Below, one piece after another: positions 15,726 to 24,660 of a stretch of DNA of 43,648 nucleotides (position 1 is the first letter of the stretch; each line of letters starts with the position of its first letter). The stretch covers positions 1 to 43,648 of the forward strand of contig CACYQT010000065.1 in NCBI GenBank assembly GCA_902776645.1, read 5' to 3'. Source of the stretch: an uncultured bacterium. GTDB lineage: Bacteria > Verrucomicrobiota > Lentisphaeria > Oligosphaerales > Oligosphaeraceae. The translations under genes and the position numbers were made by a program. The notes below the pieces were generated by a model, which worked only from the letters and a program-made list of their open reading frames with translations, ran no database searches and was not told the origin of the DNA.

Positions 15726-17099
15726 ATGGAAGATCAAGCGAAAACAACACAAGAAGAACTCGACACCTTGAAAACACTCGGCGCGCTGAAAGACAAGCTG
15801 ATGACCATGAACCCTGTCGACGCCGCCGAAGAACTCGCCAAACTCCAGGATAAAGACCAGCTCATCCTTGTCTTCCGATTATTGCACAAAGACCAGGCCG
15901 CCGACATATTCACCTATCTCGACAAAGACCTCCACCGCTACATTGTCGAAGGCATCTCCAACACGGAACGAAACGAAGTCTTCAAACGCCTCGCGTTCGA
16001 CGACGCCGTCGACTTCCTGGAGGAACTGCCGGCCAACATGGTCAACGTGATTCTCAGCGACGCCTCCCCAGAAAAACGCGCCCTCATCAACAAGGCGCTC
16101 GAATACAAGGAGAACTCCGCCGGCAGCATCATGACCGTCGAATATGTCGCCCTGCTGGAGACCATGACCGTCCGCGAAGCCCTCGCCCACATCCGCAAAA
16201 GCGGGCTAGACAAGGAGACCATCTATAACTGCTTCGTCACTGGTCCGGGCAGAAAGCTTGTCGGCGTCGTCTCGCTCCGCAGGCTCATTCTCGCCTCGGA
16301 GGATGAGACGGTCAAATCCATCATGACCACCGACATCGTCCATGCCCACACATATGACGACCAGGAGGAAGTCGCACGGAAATTCCAGGACTACGACTTG
16401 AACGCCATGCCAGTCGTCGACAACGAAGAGCGCATCGTCGGCATCATCACCATCGACGATATCGTCGACGTCATCGAAGCGGAGAACACCGAAGACTTCG
16501 AAAAGATGGCCGCCCTGAAGCCGTCCGAAGACGAATACCTGAAGACCAGCATCTTCCGCCTCGCCCGCAACAGAATCGTCTGGCTTCTCGTCCTGATGAT
16601 TTCCGCGACGTTCACCGGCGCCATCATCGGCCGCTGCCAGAATCTGATCAACCAGGCGGCGATTCTCGCCGCCTTCATCCCCATGCTGATGGACACGGGC
16701 GGCAACTGCGGCTCGCAGGCCAGCACGCTGGTCATCCGCGGTATGGCCGTCGGTGAAATCGAGCTCAGCAACTGGTTCAGCGTCCTTTGGCGAGAATTCC
16801 GCGTGGGCATTCTCGTGGCCATCGCCCTCACGACCGTCAATTTCATCCGCATGCGTTTCTTCAGCACCGTCAAATACGCCGACGCGGCGCAGGAAAGCAA
16901 GGTCGAACTGATCGTGACCATCTCCCTCTTCTGCACGATCATCTGCGCCAAACTGATCGGCTGCACCCTCCCCATGGCCGCCAAACGGCTTCATGCGGAC
17001 CCCGCACTCATGGCCTCCCCCATGCTGACGACCATCGTCGACGCGCTTTCCCTCACCATCTATTTCGCCATCGCGGGCTCCCTCATCCACCTCGCCTGA
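15726..17099 (+). CDS. mgtE: Magnesium transporter MgtE
   Basis: The 457 residues follow the MgtE plan: N-terminal superhelical domain (about 15-135, with DAAEELAKLQ and ELPANMVNVIL), a CBS pair (about 140-260, MTVEYVALLETMTVREAL and MTTDIVHAHTYDD with GIITIDDIVDVI), a connecting helix and five C-terminal membrane helices from about 285, including IPMLMDTGGNCGSQASTL, the conserved pore motif. The acidic CBS and N domains sense cytoplasmic Mg and gate the channel. SD ATAGGAG lies before the ATG. The gene is downstream of the lipoprotein with too little space (21 bp) for an Mg riboswitch. Confidence 0.95.
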   Translation: MEDQAKTTQEELDTLKTLGALKDKLMTMNPVDAAEELAKLQDKDQLILVFRLLHKDQAADIFTYLDKDLHRYIVEGISNTERNEVFKRLAFDDAVDFLEELPANMVNVILSDASPEKRALINKALEYKENSAGSIMTVEYVALLETMTVREALAHIRKSGLDKETIYNCFVTGPGRKLVGVVSLRRLILASEDETVKSIMTTDIVHAHTYDDQEEVARKFQDYDLNAMPVVDNEERIVGIITIDDIVDVIEAENTEDFEKMAALKPSEDEYLKTSIFRLARNRIVWLLVLMISATFTGAIIGRCQNLINQAAILAAFIPMLMDTGGNCGSQASTLVIRGMAVGEIELSNWFSVLWREFRVGILVAIALTTVNFIRMRFFSTVKYADAAQESKVELIVTISLFCTIICAKLIGCTLPMAAKRLHADPALMASPMLTTIVDALSLTIYFAIAGSLIHLA

Positions 17100-17116
17100 T
17101 ACAATCCACGGGAAGG

Positions 17117-18106
17117 TCACGCTTCTGCGTGGCCGGAAGACGCCGCTTTCAATTGGCGGACGAAATCCGCCACATACAGGTCAAGATAATTGTCGGCGAT
17201 CGCGCAGGCGTGCGGCAGCCGCCACAGATTGCGGACATGCATCAACGGAGACGACGCAGGAAGCGGTTCCTCCGGAAACACATCCAGAAACGCTCCGGCC
17301 AGATGGCCGTTTTCGAGCGCCTCCGCCAGCGCATCCGCCACGATCGCGTTGCCGCGGCCGATGTTCGTGACCGTCGCGCCTGGCTTCAGCAAAGCCAGAC
17401 GGCGGGCGTCGACGATGCCCGTCGTGCCGGTCGTCCCTGGAAGAGCGAGAATAAGATGGTCCGTTTCAGGAAGATACGCGTCCATCTGTTCCGTATCGAG
17501 ACAACAATCGCCTTTTCTGAACCAAACAGGCCATTCCGCATCGCGGTGACGGCTGACGCCGAGAATCCGCATTCCAAACGGTTTCAGCATCTTGCCGATC
17601 CAGCGGCCGATATGCCCGAAGCCCAGTACCATGGCGGTGCTGCCACGTAAAACGCGCATGCGCGGCGCCAGTTCGCGGCGGGGCCACGGCAACGCCGCGT
17701 ATTCCGTCATCGCAGGCAGAATGCCGCGCTCCATTCCAAGAAGCATGCCGACGACGCTCTCCGCGATGATTTCCCCATGGAACTGCCCGTTCATCATCCA
17801 CAGGCCCGACGGCGGCTTCACCGTGAAATAATCCTTTCCGGCGGCGGGCGTCGAAAGGATTTTCAGACGATTCGCGCCAGCGAACCATTCCTGCCGGAAC
17901 GTCCATGCCATGACGGCGTCCACGTCGCGAAGGTTTCCCGCAAACTCCTCCGCCGAACCGCATATCCGGACTTCCGCCTTCGGAAGAAGCCTGCGCAACA
18001 GCGCGGCCTGCCTTTCCGTGAAATGCCACGCGGGAACCAGATCATGGACAAGATAAGTCGATATCCTCTTAATTCTTGAAAGCAATTGACGTTTGGCCTC
18101 TTCCAT
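17117..18106 (-). CDS. D-isomer-specific 2-hydroxyacid dehydrogenase
   Basis: This 329-residue NAD(P)-dependent oxidoreductase has the Rossmann motif LGFGHIGRWIG (GxGxxG at 162-167) and the family catalytic set Arg251 (NIGRGN), Glu280 (VFPEEPL) and His299 (RLPHACA). It should interconvert a 2-keto acid and a D-2-hydroxy acid; the substrate cannot be read from sequence. A role with the glycerate kinase at 41-42 kb (hydroxypyruvate/glycerate) is only a possibility. The start at 18106 has SD AAGGTG; the frame is open 20 codons more, but that would run into the divergent gene's start at 18159. The two genes share a 52-bp promoter region. Confidence 0.9.
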   Translation of the reverse strand: MEEAKRQLLSRIKRISTYLVHDLVPAWHFTERQAALLRRLLPKAEVRICGSAEEFAGNLRDVDAVMAWTFRQEWFAGANRLKILSTPAAGKDYFTVKPPSGLWMMNGQFHGEIIAESVVGMLLGMERGILPAMTEYAALPWPRRELAPRMRVLRGSTAMVLGFGHIGRWIGKMLKPFGMRILGVSRHRDAEWPVWFRKGDCCLDTEQMDAYLPETDHLILALPGTTGTTGIVDARRLALLKPGATVTNIGRGNAIVADALAEALENGHLAGAFLDVFPEEPLPASSPLMHVRNLWRLPHACAIADNYLDLYVADFVRQLKAASSGHAEA

Positions 18107-18158
18107 TGTATATTCACCTTGTAGCGATTTGTTTGTTGTTTTTCCAAGACAGGACACC

Positions 18159-19010
18159 ATGGACACTCTATCCGCATCTGCGACAAAAGAACTGGTCGAA
18201 GCCAGCCACGTCCAATATCACGCCTTGCTGAAGAAAATGGCTCCCAGCCGTTTCCATTCATGGGACTGGGCCAGCGACGAATTCAAGGAGGGGGCTGAAT
18301 GGATCCGCAACCACCCCCATGAAATCCATACCGGCCTCTATCTCTCCGACACGCCCAACAAGGAGGTCTGGAGAATCACGATTCCCGACAACCACGGCGG
18401 CGGCGAAGTCGTCATCAAAATCTATACGGAGCCGACGCTTTCATGGTTCAGCGTCGGCAAGCGCTCCATCGCTGTCCAGGAAATTCTCAACTACGCCGCC
18501 ATGGAAGGGCTTGGCATCCCTGTCGCCAAACCGCTCTCCTGCGGGGAGGTGCGACGTCTTGGAAGGCTCAAGTCCTCCTATATCGTCACACGTTTCATCA
18601 ACAACTCCATAGACGGATCCGCCCTGATGCCGACAGGCTATCTCACGGAAGACAAAGTGCTGAAAATGGCTTTCTGCCGGAAGGCCCTTGAAATCATCGC
18701 CCGCGCCCATGTCTGCGGATTCGTCCATTCCGCATTCCATCCGCACAAGATCCTCATGGACAAGGACGACCCCTGCAATTCGCAGCTCACCCTCATCGAC
18801 ATCACGAAAGGCGGCTTCAACAAAGCCCTCTCCATGCGGGCCGCCATCGCCATCGATCTGGCCACCTTCTTCATCGATCTCCGGCTTGACGCGGCGGAAA
18901 TCGAAGACCTCTGCGACCATTATCTGCAATTCAACACGACCTGCGGCTTTACCCCCGAATCCCTGTGGGAAGCCATCATATCCGTCGATTTCCCGTCCAT
19001 CAACGCCTGA
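18159..19010 (+). CDS. WaaP/Kdo-kinase-like protein lacking the catalytic Asp (283 aa)
   Basis: The protein has a protein-kinase-like fold of the lipopolysaccharide kinase (WaaP/Kdo kinase) type: ATP-lysine in VVIKIY (Lys87), a helix with EILNYAAMEGLGIPVAKPL, the hinge YIVTRFI, the loop HVCGFVHSAFHPHKIL and LIDI (Asp214) for metal binding. In active members the loop reads HxD; here it is H190-S-A, so the catalytic base is missing. It may be a pseudokinase or use another residue. The start at 18159 (AGGACACC before ATG) avoids overlap with the divergent gene. It ends at a strong terminator. Confidence 0.7.
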   Translation: MDTLSASATKELVEASHVQYHALLKKMAPSRFHSWDWASDEFKEGAEWIRNHPHEIHTGLYLSDTPNKEVWRITIPDNHGGGEVVIKIYTEPTLSWFSVGKRSIAVQEILNYAAMEGLGIPVAKPLSCGEVRRLGRLKSSYIVTRFINNSIDGSALMPTGYLTEDKVLKMAFCRKALEIIARAHVCGFVHSAFHPHKILMDKDDPCNSQLTLIDITKGGFNKALSMRAAIAIDLATFFIDLRLDAAEIEDLCDHYLQFNTTCGFTPESLWEAIISVDFPSINA

Positions 19011-19025
19011 TTTCAAAGCCTATGC

Positions 19026-19062
19026 AAAGGCCGGCCACCTATCGGCGGTCGGCCTTTGTTTT
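19026..19062. terminator. Intrinsic terminator between converging genes
   Basis: AAAGGCCGGCC (19026-19036) pairs with GGTCGGCCTTT (19047-19057) over 11 bp including one G-T pair, followed by GTTTTG. The A-run on the other side is short, so it is better for the plus-strand gene ending at 19010. Confidence 0.8.
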
Positions 19063-19066
19063 GTCT

Positions 19067-20233
19067 TTACTTCTTCAGCAGGTCGTTCAGCTTCTGGTTC
19101 GCGGCCTCGCGGCGGGCATCCGCCTCCTTCTGCGCCTCTTCGGACAGCTTCTCCTTGGGCTCCGCCTCAGCAGGCTTCGCGCCAAGGGATTCCAGCCGTT
19201 TCACATCGACCTTCGGCTGCTCGGGCTCCGCCGCCTTCGGCGCGGGCTTCTCCGGCTCGTTCGGCCGATGCAAGGCGTTCAGAACCGCCTTGCCGTCTTC
19301 GGAATCGATCAGATACTGCGGGATTTCACCGCCCGCACGGGCACCGGCCGTGTCGATGCTCTGTTCGCGGGCCTGCTTGACGACTTCCAGGAAGAACTCC
19401 TCCAGATTGCGGACAGGGTTGCCCAGCTCGATGTCGGCGGCATCCTTCACGCCATGCGCCAACAACCACTCGCGCAACTCCTTCTGCGTATCCGCGCTCA
19501 ATGTCGGGCAGACCATGCGGGTCTTGTCCTCTTCGCGGAGAATCTCGCTCAAGGCGCCGTTCGCGCGGACTTTGCCGCCGTACAGCACGAGCATGTCGTC
19601 GCAGACATCCTGCACGTCCGCCAGCAAGTGGCTGCAGAGGATGACGGTCTTACCGCGGCTGGCCAGCAGACGGATGACATCCTTCACTTCGCGGCAGCCG
19701 ATCGGATCCAGACCGCTTGTCGGCTCGTCCAGAATCACCAAATCCGGATCGTTCACAAGAGCCTGCGCCAAACCGATACGACGCGCCATACCTTTCGAGA
19801 ATTCGCCGACGCGGCGGTTGAAGGCATGCGCCAAACCGACCATGTTCAGCAGCTGTTCGCTGCGTTCGCGGCGCATCTTCGGGCTCAAACCGAACAGCGC
19901 GCCGTAGAAGTCCAACGTTTCCATGGCCGTCAGGTAACGGTAAAGATACGTCTCCTCAGGCAGATAGCCGATACGGCTCTTGATTTCGACGTTCTGCGGG
20001 TCTTCGCCGAAGACCTTCAGGACGCCGCGCGTCGGATACAACAGCCCGAGAATCATTTTCACGGTCGTTGACTTGCCGGAACCGTTCGGGCCAAGGAGGC
20101 CGAACACCTGTCCTTTTTTGACGGTAAAGTCAATGCCGTTCACGGCGCGCGCCTTCTCGCGGTTCCAGAAATCCTTGAAGATTTTCGTCAAACCAACGGC
20201 TTCTACCACATAGTCGTTTTTCGCTTCACTCAT
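19067..20233 (-). CDS. ABC transporter ATP-binding protein with charged C-terminal extension
   Basis: Residues 1-310 are an ABC-2-type ATPase (CcmA/NatA-like): Walker A GPNGSGKST (48-56), Q-loop in YLPEETYLYR, signature FSKGMARR (where LSGGQ is usual) and Walker B LVILDEPTSGLD. Residues ~310-388 are a Pro/Glu/Lys/Ala-rich tail not normal for this family. No permease gene is next to it, so the partner must be elsewhere or the protein serves another complex. It lies 52 bases after the P-type ATPase and is the last gene of the SPFH unit. Confidence 0.92.
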   Translation of the reverse strand: MSEAKNDYVVEAVGLTKIFKDFWNREKARAVNGIDFTVKKGQVFGLLGPNGSGKSTTVKMILGLLYPTRGVLKVFGEDPQNVEIKSRIGYLPEETYLYRYLTAMETLDFYGALFGLSPKMRRERSEQLLNMVGLAHAFNRRVGEFSKGMARRIGLAQALVNDPDLVILDEPTSGLDPIGCREVKDVIRLLASRGKTVILCSHLLADVQDVCDDMLVLYGGKVRANGALSEILREEDKTRMVCPTLSADTQKELREWLLAHGVKDAADIELGNPVRNLEEFFLEVVKQAREQSIDTAGARAGGEIPQYLIDSEDGKAVLNALHRPNEPEKPAPKAAEPEQPKVDVKRLESLGAKPAEAEPKEKLSEEAQKEADARREAANQKLNDLLKK

Positions 20234-20285
20234 CGGATGATTCTCCGCATCTATCTGAATTCTTTTACCTTATTATTATACACAC

Positions 20286-22235
20286 TCAATCTTCCGGCGC
20301 CGTCTCCTGCAGCATCTCGCCCGAACGGACCAGACGCGCGCTGTTGAAGATGACCATCAGCGAACTCACACTGTGCAGCAACGCCGCACCGACCGGCGTG
20401 ACCTGCCCCAACGTCGCCAGATAGACGCCGACGACGATGAAGCCCAGACCGACCGCGAAATTCTGAATCGTCAGAACACGTGTCCGGCGGGCCAGTCCGA
20501 TCAGGAACGGGATTCGACGCAAGTCGTTGTTCATCAACGCGACAGATGCACTTTGGACCGCGATGTCACTGCCGAAGGCACCCATGGCGATACCGATGTC
20601 GCCAGCCGCCAAAGCAGGAGCGTCGTTGACACCGTCGCCGACGACCGCCACGATCTTGCCGGTCTTCTTCAGCTTGCGGACGTACGTCTCCTTCTGCTCA
20701 GGCAGGCAGCTCGCCGCCACTTCGCTGATGCCGATCTGCGCGGCCACGGCTTTCGCGACACGTTCATTATCACCCGTCACCATGCAGCAACGGTCGACGC
20801 CCAGTTCCTTCAACTGCGAAATCGCCTCGGCGGTCACAGGACGGATGGCATCGCTCAGGCCAATCCATCCCCATGCCTTTCCGTCGCTTGCGACACAGAC
20901 GACACTGAGTCCCTTGTGCTCCGCTTCCGTCAGCGTCGCCTCCAGCGCGGACAAGTCAACGCCTTCGTCCGCAAGCCATGTCTTGCGCCCTACAAGGCAA
21001 CGTCTTCCGTCAAACGTCGCACGGACACCAAGACCGGCCACTTCTTCATATTCCTGCGGTTCACGCCATTCGACCTTCGCCTCGCGGGCGAGCCGTCTCA
21101 TCGCTTCTGCGGCAGGGTGGTTGCTGTGATGCTCGGCGCTTGTCGCCAATTCCAGCAGTTCGGCAAGTTCAACGCCTTCAGCAGGTTCCAGACGGGCGAC
21201 CGCCAGTTTCCCTTCCGTCAGCGTTCCCGTCTTATCGAAAATGATGGCGCCGATGCGGGCCGCCTGTTCAATGTACGACACGTCCTTGATCAGAATGCCA
21301 AGACGGGAGGCCGCCGCGATGGCCGCGATGACCGCCGACGGCGTCGCGATGACGAAGGCCGCAGGAACGGACATGACCAACACGGCGATGACGCGGTCGA
21401 TGCGCATCGTGATGAACCACACAAGACCCGCGATCATCAGAATCGTCGGCGTATAATAGCCGACATATTTGTCGATCATCCGCATGATCGGCAGCTTGGA
21501 ACGTTCGGCGTCCGCAATCAGATTGCGGACTTTGCCCAGCGTCGTGTCCGATCCGATGCGTGTGACGCGGAATTCGACAAGACCCGTCAAGTTCTGCGTA
21601 CCCGCATAGACTTCGTCGCCGACCGCCTTGTCCGCCGGCAGCGATTCACCGGTAATCGACGCCTGGTTGACCGTACTCATACCGACCGTCACCACACCGT
21701 CCGCAGGGAAGTTTTCGCCCGGACGGACGCGGCAGACATCACCAGCCTTCAAATCCGTGAACGCGTCGACTTCCTCTTCGTTTCCGTCGACGATGCGTCG
21801 CGCAAGACGCGGCGTCAACCGCACGACGGCCTCAATGGCCGCCTCGGCCCCGATGGCCGTCCGCTTTTCGATCGTGATGGTGATCAGCATGAAAAACGCG
21901 ACGGCGCCGGCCGTCTGGTAGTCCTTGCTCGCAAATGCCGCCACGAGCGCCAAGGCCACCAGTTCGTTCATGTGGACTTTCCCTTGGATCAAGTCGCGGA
22001 TCGCCTCGAAGAAAATCGGCAGGCTCAAAATCAGCGCGCCGATCAATGCGCTGAAATCACGGGCCGTCTCATCGATCGCGTTGCTGAAGAACACACGTGA
22101 CAAATAGCAGTTCAGGACGAGTATCCCGCCGAACAACGCTATCCCCAAACGGAACATTTCCGGCTTTCCGACTTTGCTTTCGGCATTCTTGCGGGCAACC
22201 GGCGCCGCTTCCATTGTCTGTTGATTTTCTGACAT
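20286..22235 (-). CDS. P1B-like cation-translocating P-type ATPase without CPC motif
   Basis: The 649-residue protein has the P1B layout: two N-terminal helices (about 28-77), two more (about 90-122), actuator domain with TGES (195-198), a helix pair, phosphorylation site DKTGTLT (Asp334), an NHPAA motif (HP locus) and GDGVNDAPAL. In metal pumps the sixth helix carries CPC, SPC or TPC before ALVIATP; here it reads SVPAAFVIATP (VPA at 290-292), with no cysteine. There is also no N-terminal metal-binding domain. Transport of a cation is inferred from the fold, and which one is open. It is in an operon between the HflK-like gene and the ABC ATPase; the start has only a weak SD. Confidence 0.88.
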   Translation of the reverse strand: MSENQQTMEAAPVARKNAESKVGKPEMFRLGIALFGGILVLNCYLSRVFFSNAIDETARDFSALIGALILSLPIFFEAIRDLIQGKVHMNELVALALVAAFASKDYQTAGAVAFFMLITITIEKRTAIGAEAAIEAVVRLTPRLARRIVDGNEEEVDAFTDLKAGDVCRVRPGENFPADGVVTVGMSTVNQASITGESLPADKAVGDEVYAGTQNLTGLVEFRVTRIGSDTTLGKVRNLIADAERSKLPIMRMIDKYVGYYTPTILMIAGLVWFITMRIDRVIAVLVMSVPAAFVIATPSAVIAAIAAASRLGILIKDVSYIEQAARIGAIIFDKTGTLTEGKLAVARLEPAEGVELAELLELATSAEHHSNHPAAEAMRRLAREAKVEWREPQEYEEVAGLGVRATFDGRRCLVGRKTWLADEGVDLSALEATLTEAEHKGLSVVCVASDGKAWGWIGLSDAIRPVTAEAISQLKELGVDRCCMVTGDNERVAKAVAAQIGISEVAASCLPEQKETYVRKLKKTGKIVAVVGDGVNDAPALAAGDIGIAMGAFGSDIAVQSASVALMNNDLRRIPFLIGLARRTRVLTIQNFAVGLGFIVVGVYLATLGQVTPVGAALLHSVSSLMVIFNSARLVRSGEMLQETAPED

Positions 22236-22280
22236 GCTCTATATCTCTGGTTGTTAGCTCTTTGACATAAGCCCCGCTTG

Positions 22281-23576
22281 TCACTGCTGGGCCTGAGGCT
22301 CCTCGGTTGCCGTCGAAGATTTGCTCTTTTCGGGAACCTGCCCGATCTGAAGACGAACCTCCTGGCCTTCGCCCTGCTTCTGATGAACGACGTATTTGTT
22401 GTCCACACGACCAAGCACCGCACGCAAAGCATCCGTGTACAACACCGTCAGCATCGTCTCGGGCTGCTTCTTGTATTCTTCCAAAACCGTCTTGAAATAC
22501 GCGCTGTCCGCGCGGACGGACTCAACGACGTTGCGTTTGTACGCCATCGCCTCGTTGCGGATCTTCGCCGCCATGCCTTCCGCGTTCGACAGAAGCGTCG
22601 CCGCGTCAAGCCGCGCCTTCTGGATTTCCGCGTTGCCCATTTCCGACGCCTCGAACACGCCGTCGAACGCCTTCAGCGTCGCATACGGCAATTGGAACGT
22701 CAGCTTCACGCTTTGGACTTCGATGCCCAGATCGACATCCTTCAGATATTTCTCCAGCTGCATCTGGACCGCGTCTTCGATGTTGATCGTTTCGTCGCCG
22801 ACCGTGCGGATCTTCGTGCGGAGGTCCTCCACCGTCCATGTCGCGCATGTGCTCAGCAAAGCGTTGCCCAGCATGTTCTGCATGATGCCTTCCGTGCCGC
22901 GCTTGCGATTCTTGTTGGCGTTCTCCTGCCCGGGCTGCGTCCGTTCGGCGGCCTTTTTCCGTTCGGCGGCGTTCATGAACGCCTCGGCTTCCTCTTCATC
23001 CAGGAACTTCAGATAATATTTCTGCGGGTCGCGGATGCGGTAGTTCACTTCGCAGGACGCATGGATGATGTTCGTGTCGCCGGTCAGCAGATATCCGTCC
23101 GCGCCAGGGCGCAGGAAGCGGTTTGGCGGCTGACCTTGTTCGGGCTTCACCCACGGCTCGTACAGCGCCTCCGTGGAAATCGTGACGGTGCGCTGCGCAG
23201 GCAGGACCTTCACCCAGTCGATCGGATAGGGCCATGCCCAGTACCAGCGGCCGCTCGTCAAAACGGCCCGCTCTTCATTCTCGATCATCCGTGTCTGCAA
23301 GGCGCCGAAACGGAACAACATGGCTTCGTTCTGCTCATCGACGCGGAACACGCCGCTCATGAGCAAATACGCCAATATGACGATGATGACGACACGCAGG
23401 CAGAGGAACATGATGCGCGCCATGCGCATCAGCGACTGCATGCCGGCCCCTTCGTTTTCGCTTTCGGTCTTCACCGGAGCGCCTTCCGCCACCGCGATCA
23501 ACGGCAACGCGCGGTCGTTTTCAACCGGCTCCTGCCCTTGCGGCGATTCATTGGTTTGTTTCTTGTCTTCTTCCAT
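22281..23576 (-). CDS. HflK-like SPFH/band 7 membrane protein
   Basis: The 431-residue protein has an acidic Pro/Gln/Glu-rich N-terminal region, one membrane helix (about 53-73, IMFLCLRVVIIVILAYLLM) and an SPFH domain starting VDEQNEAMLFRFGAL, with the HflK-type TGDTNIIHASCEVNYRIRDP. A long helix (AEGMAAKIRNEAMAYKRNVV) and a Gln-rich tail follow. HflK and HflC form a periplasmic-side cage around FtsH in E. coli and modulate its proteolysis. Here it follows an HflC-like gene by 34 bases and precedes the P-type ATPase by 45. It may not be the FtsH partner; the locus context suggests a separate assembly. Confidence 0.85.
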   Translation of the reverse strand: MEEDKKQTNESPQGQEPVENDRALPLIAVAEGAPVKTESENEGAGMQSLMRMARIMFLCLRVVIIVILAYLLMSGVFRVDEQNEAMLFRFGALQTRMIENEERAVLTSGRWYWAWPYPIDWVKVLPAQRTVTISTEALYEPWVKPEQGQPPNRFLRPGADGYLLTGDTNIIHASCEVNYRIRDPQKYYLKFLDEEEAEAFMNAAERKKAAERTQPGQENANKNRKRGTEGIMQNMLGNALLSTCATWTVEDLRTKIRTVGDETINIEDAVQMQLEKYLKDVDLGIEVQSVKLTFQLPYATLKAFDGVFEASEMGNAEIQKARLDAATLLSNAEGMAAKIRNEAMAYKRNVVESVRADSAYFKTVLEEYKKQPETMLTVLYTDALRAVLGRVDNKYVVHQKQGEGQEVRLQIGQVPEKSKSSTATEEPQAQQ

Positions 23577-23610
23577 ATCTCAAATCCGCCTTTCCGTGAA
23601 GATGCTTCGG

Positions 23611-24600
23611 TTACTTCGACTGCGCGCCTTCATTGGCCTTGATGTTCATCGCGCCCGGCTTCAGCAAATGGAAGGGCGGAGTGCTCGTGTCAAGAATCAG
23701 CGTATCCTTGTCGCTCAACGTCTCCTTCAAGGCGTCCAGATTGCGCAGGAACATCGCCAGTTCGGGATTCTCCTTGAACACGGCATAGTGCTTCGCGGCC
23801 TCTTCGTCGCCCTGTCCGCGGATTTCCTTCGCCTCCGCTTCCGCGACGGCCAGAATCTCCGCCGCCTTGCGTTCCGCGTCCGAACGGATCCGCAACGCCT
23901 CGCTGTTGCCGTTCGCCAGCAACGCCTCGGACTTGCTGCGGCGTTCCGCCGTCATGCGGTCGAAGACTTTCGTCGTGACGGATTCAGGGAAGCCAAGCTG
24001 GCGGAAACCGACGCGCGCCACTTCGATTCCGTATTCCTTCATCGCCTCGCTGCCGACCGATTCAAGCATCTGCTTCTCGATCCGCTCCATTTCCAAACCA
24101 TTGGTGTCGTTCGTGTTGCGAACGGCGATCAAATCGGCGAAATTGTGCTGCGGCAGAATCGTATTGCGGCTCGTCCGGACCAGCGAATCCAGTTTCTTCT
24201 CCGCTTCGGACGTCGTTTTGAAACGCTTCATGAACAGGCCGGGATCGCCGACTTTCCACAGAATGTACGTCGAAACGACAATCTGGTACTGGTCTTTCGT
24301 CGTGATCTGCTCGATCTGCCCTTTGGTCAGTTCGTAGCACTGGAGACGTTTGTCATGACGCCAGACTTGATCGACGAAGGGCCACTTGAAATGGAGGCCC
24401 GGTTCATACGTGATGATCTGTCCGGCCTCATCGACTTTCGCCTTGCCCAACGTCTTGACGACCGCGTATTCCGTCTCCTTCACCTGGAAGGTCATCATCG
24501 CAATCGCGAATATCAACACAACCGCCAACGCCAGCAAGGCCACCGGCCAATGCTGGGACAAGCCGCGTTTCTCTTCTACTGCCTGCACATTTTCGCTCAT
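23611..24600 (-). CDS. HflC-like SPFH/band 7 membrane protein
   Basis: The 329 residues match HflC well: one N-terminal membrane helix (about 20-40), SPFH start TFQVKETEYAVVKTLGKA, then GLHFKWPFVDQVWRHDKRL, the coiled segment SDAERKAAEILAVAEAEAKE with IRGQGDEEAAKHYA, and a C-terminal FHLLKPG. It probably oligomerises with the HflK-like partner encoded next. The order HflC before HflK is the reverse of E. coli. The gene is 34 bases from its downstream neighbour and 60 from the large 7-TM SPFH gene upstream. Confidence 0.88.
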   Translation of the reverse strand: MSENVQAVEEKRGLSQHWPVALLALAVVLIFAIAMMTFQVKETEYAVVKTLGKAKVDEAGQIITYEPGLHFKWPFVDQVWRHDKRLQCYELTKGQIEQITTKDQYQIVVSTYILWKVGDPGLFMKRFKTTSEAEKKLDSLVRTSRNTILPQHNFADLIAVRNTNDTNGLEMERIEKQMLESVGSEAMKEYGIEVARVGFRQLGFPESVTTKVFDRMTAERRSKSEALLANGNSEALRIRSDAERKAAEILAVAEAEAKEIRGQGDEEAAKHYAVFKENPELAMFLRNLDALKETLSDKDTLILDTSTPPFHLLKPGAMNIKANEGAQSK

Positions 24601-24660
24601 CGCTTAACTCCTAGATATATGATGTTTGTTTATTACCTATACTATTATGACGACGCCCCG

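Noticed and set aside
20373..22100. Long plus-strand open frame opposite the P-type ATPase
   Set aside because: Shadow of the ATPase: composition dominated by Arg, Asp, His and Gln, with no motif and no SD.
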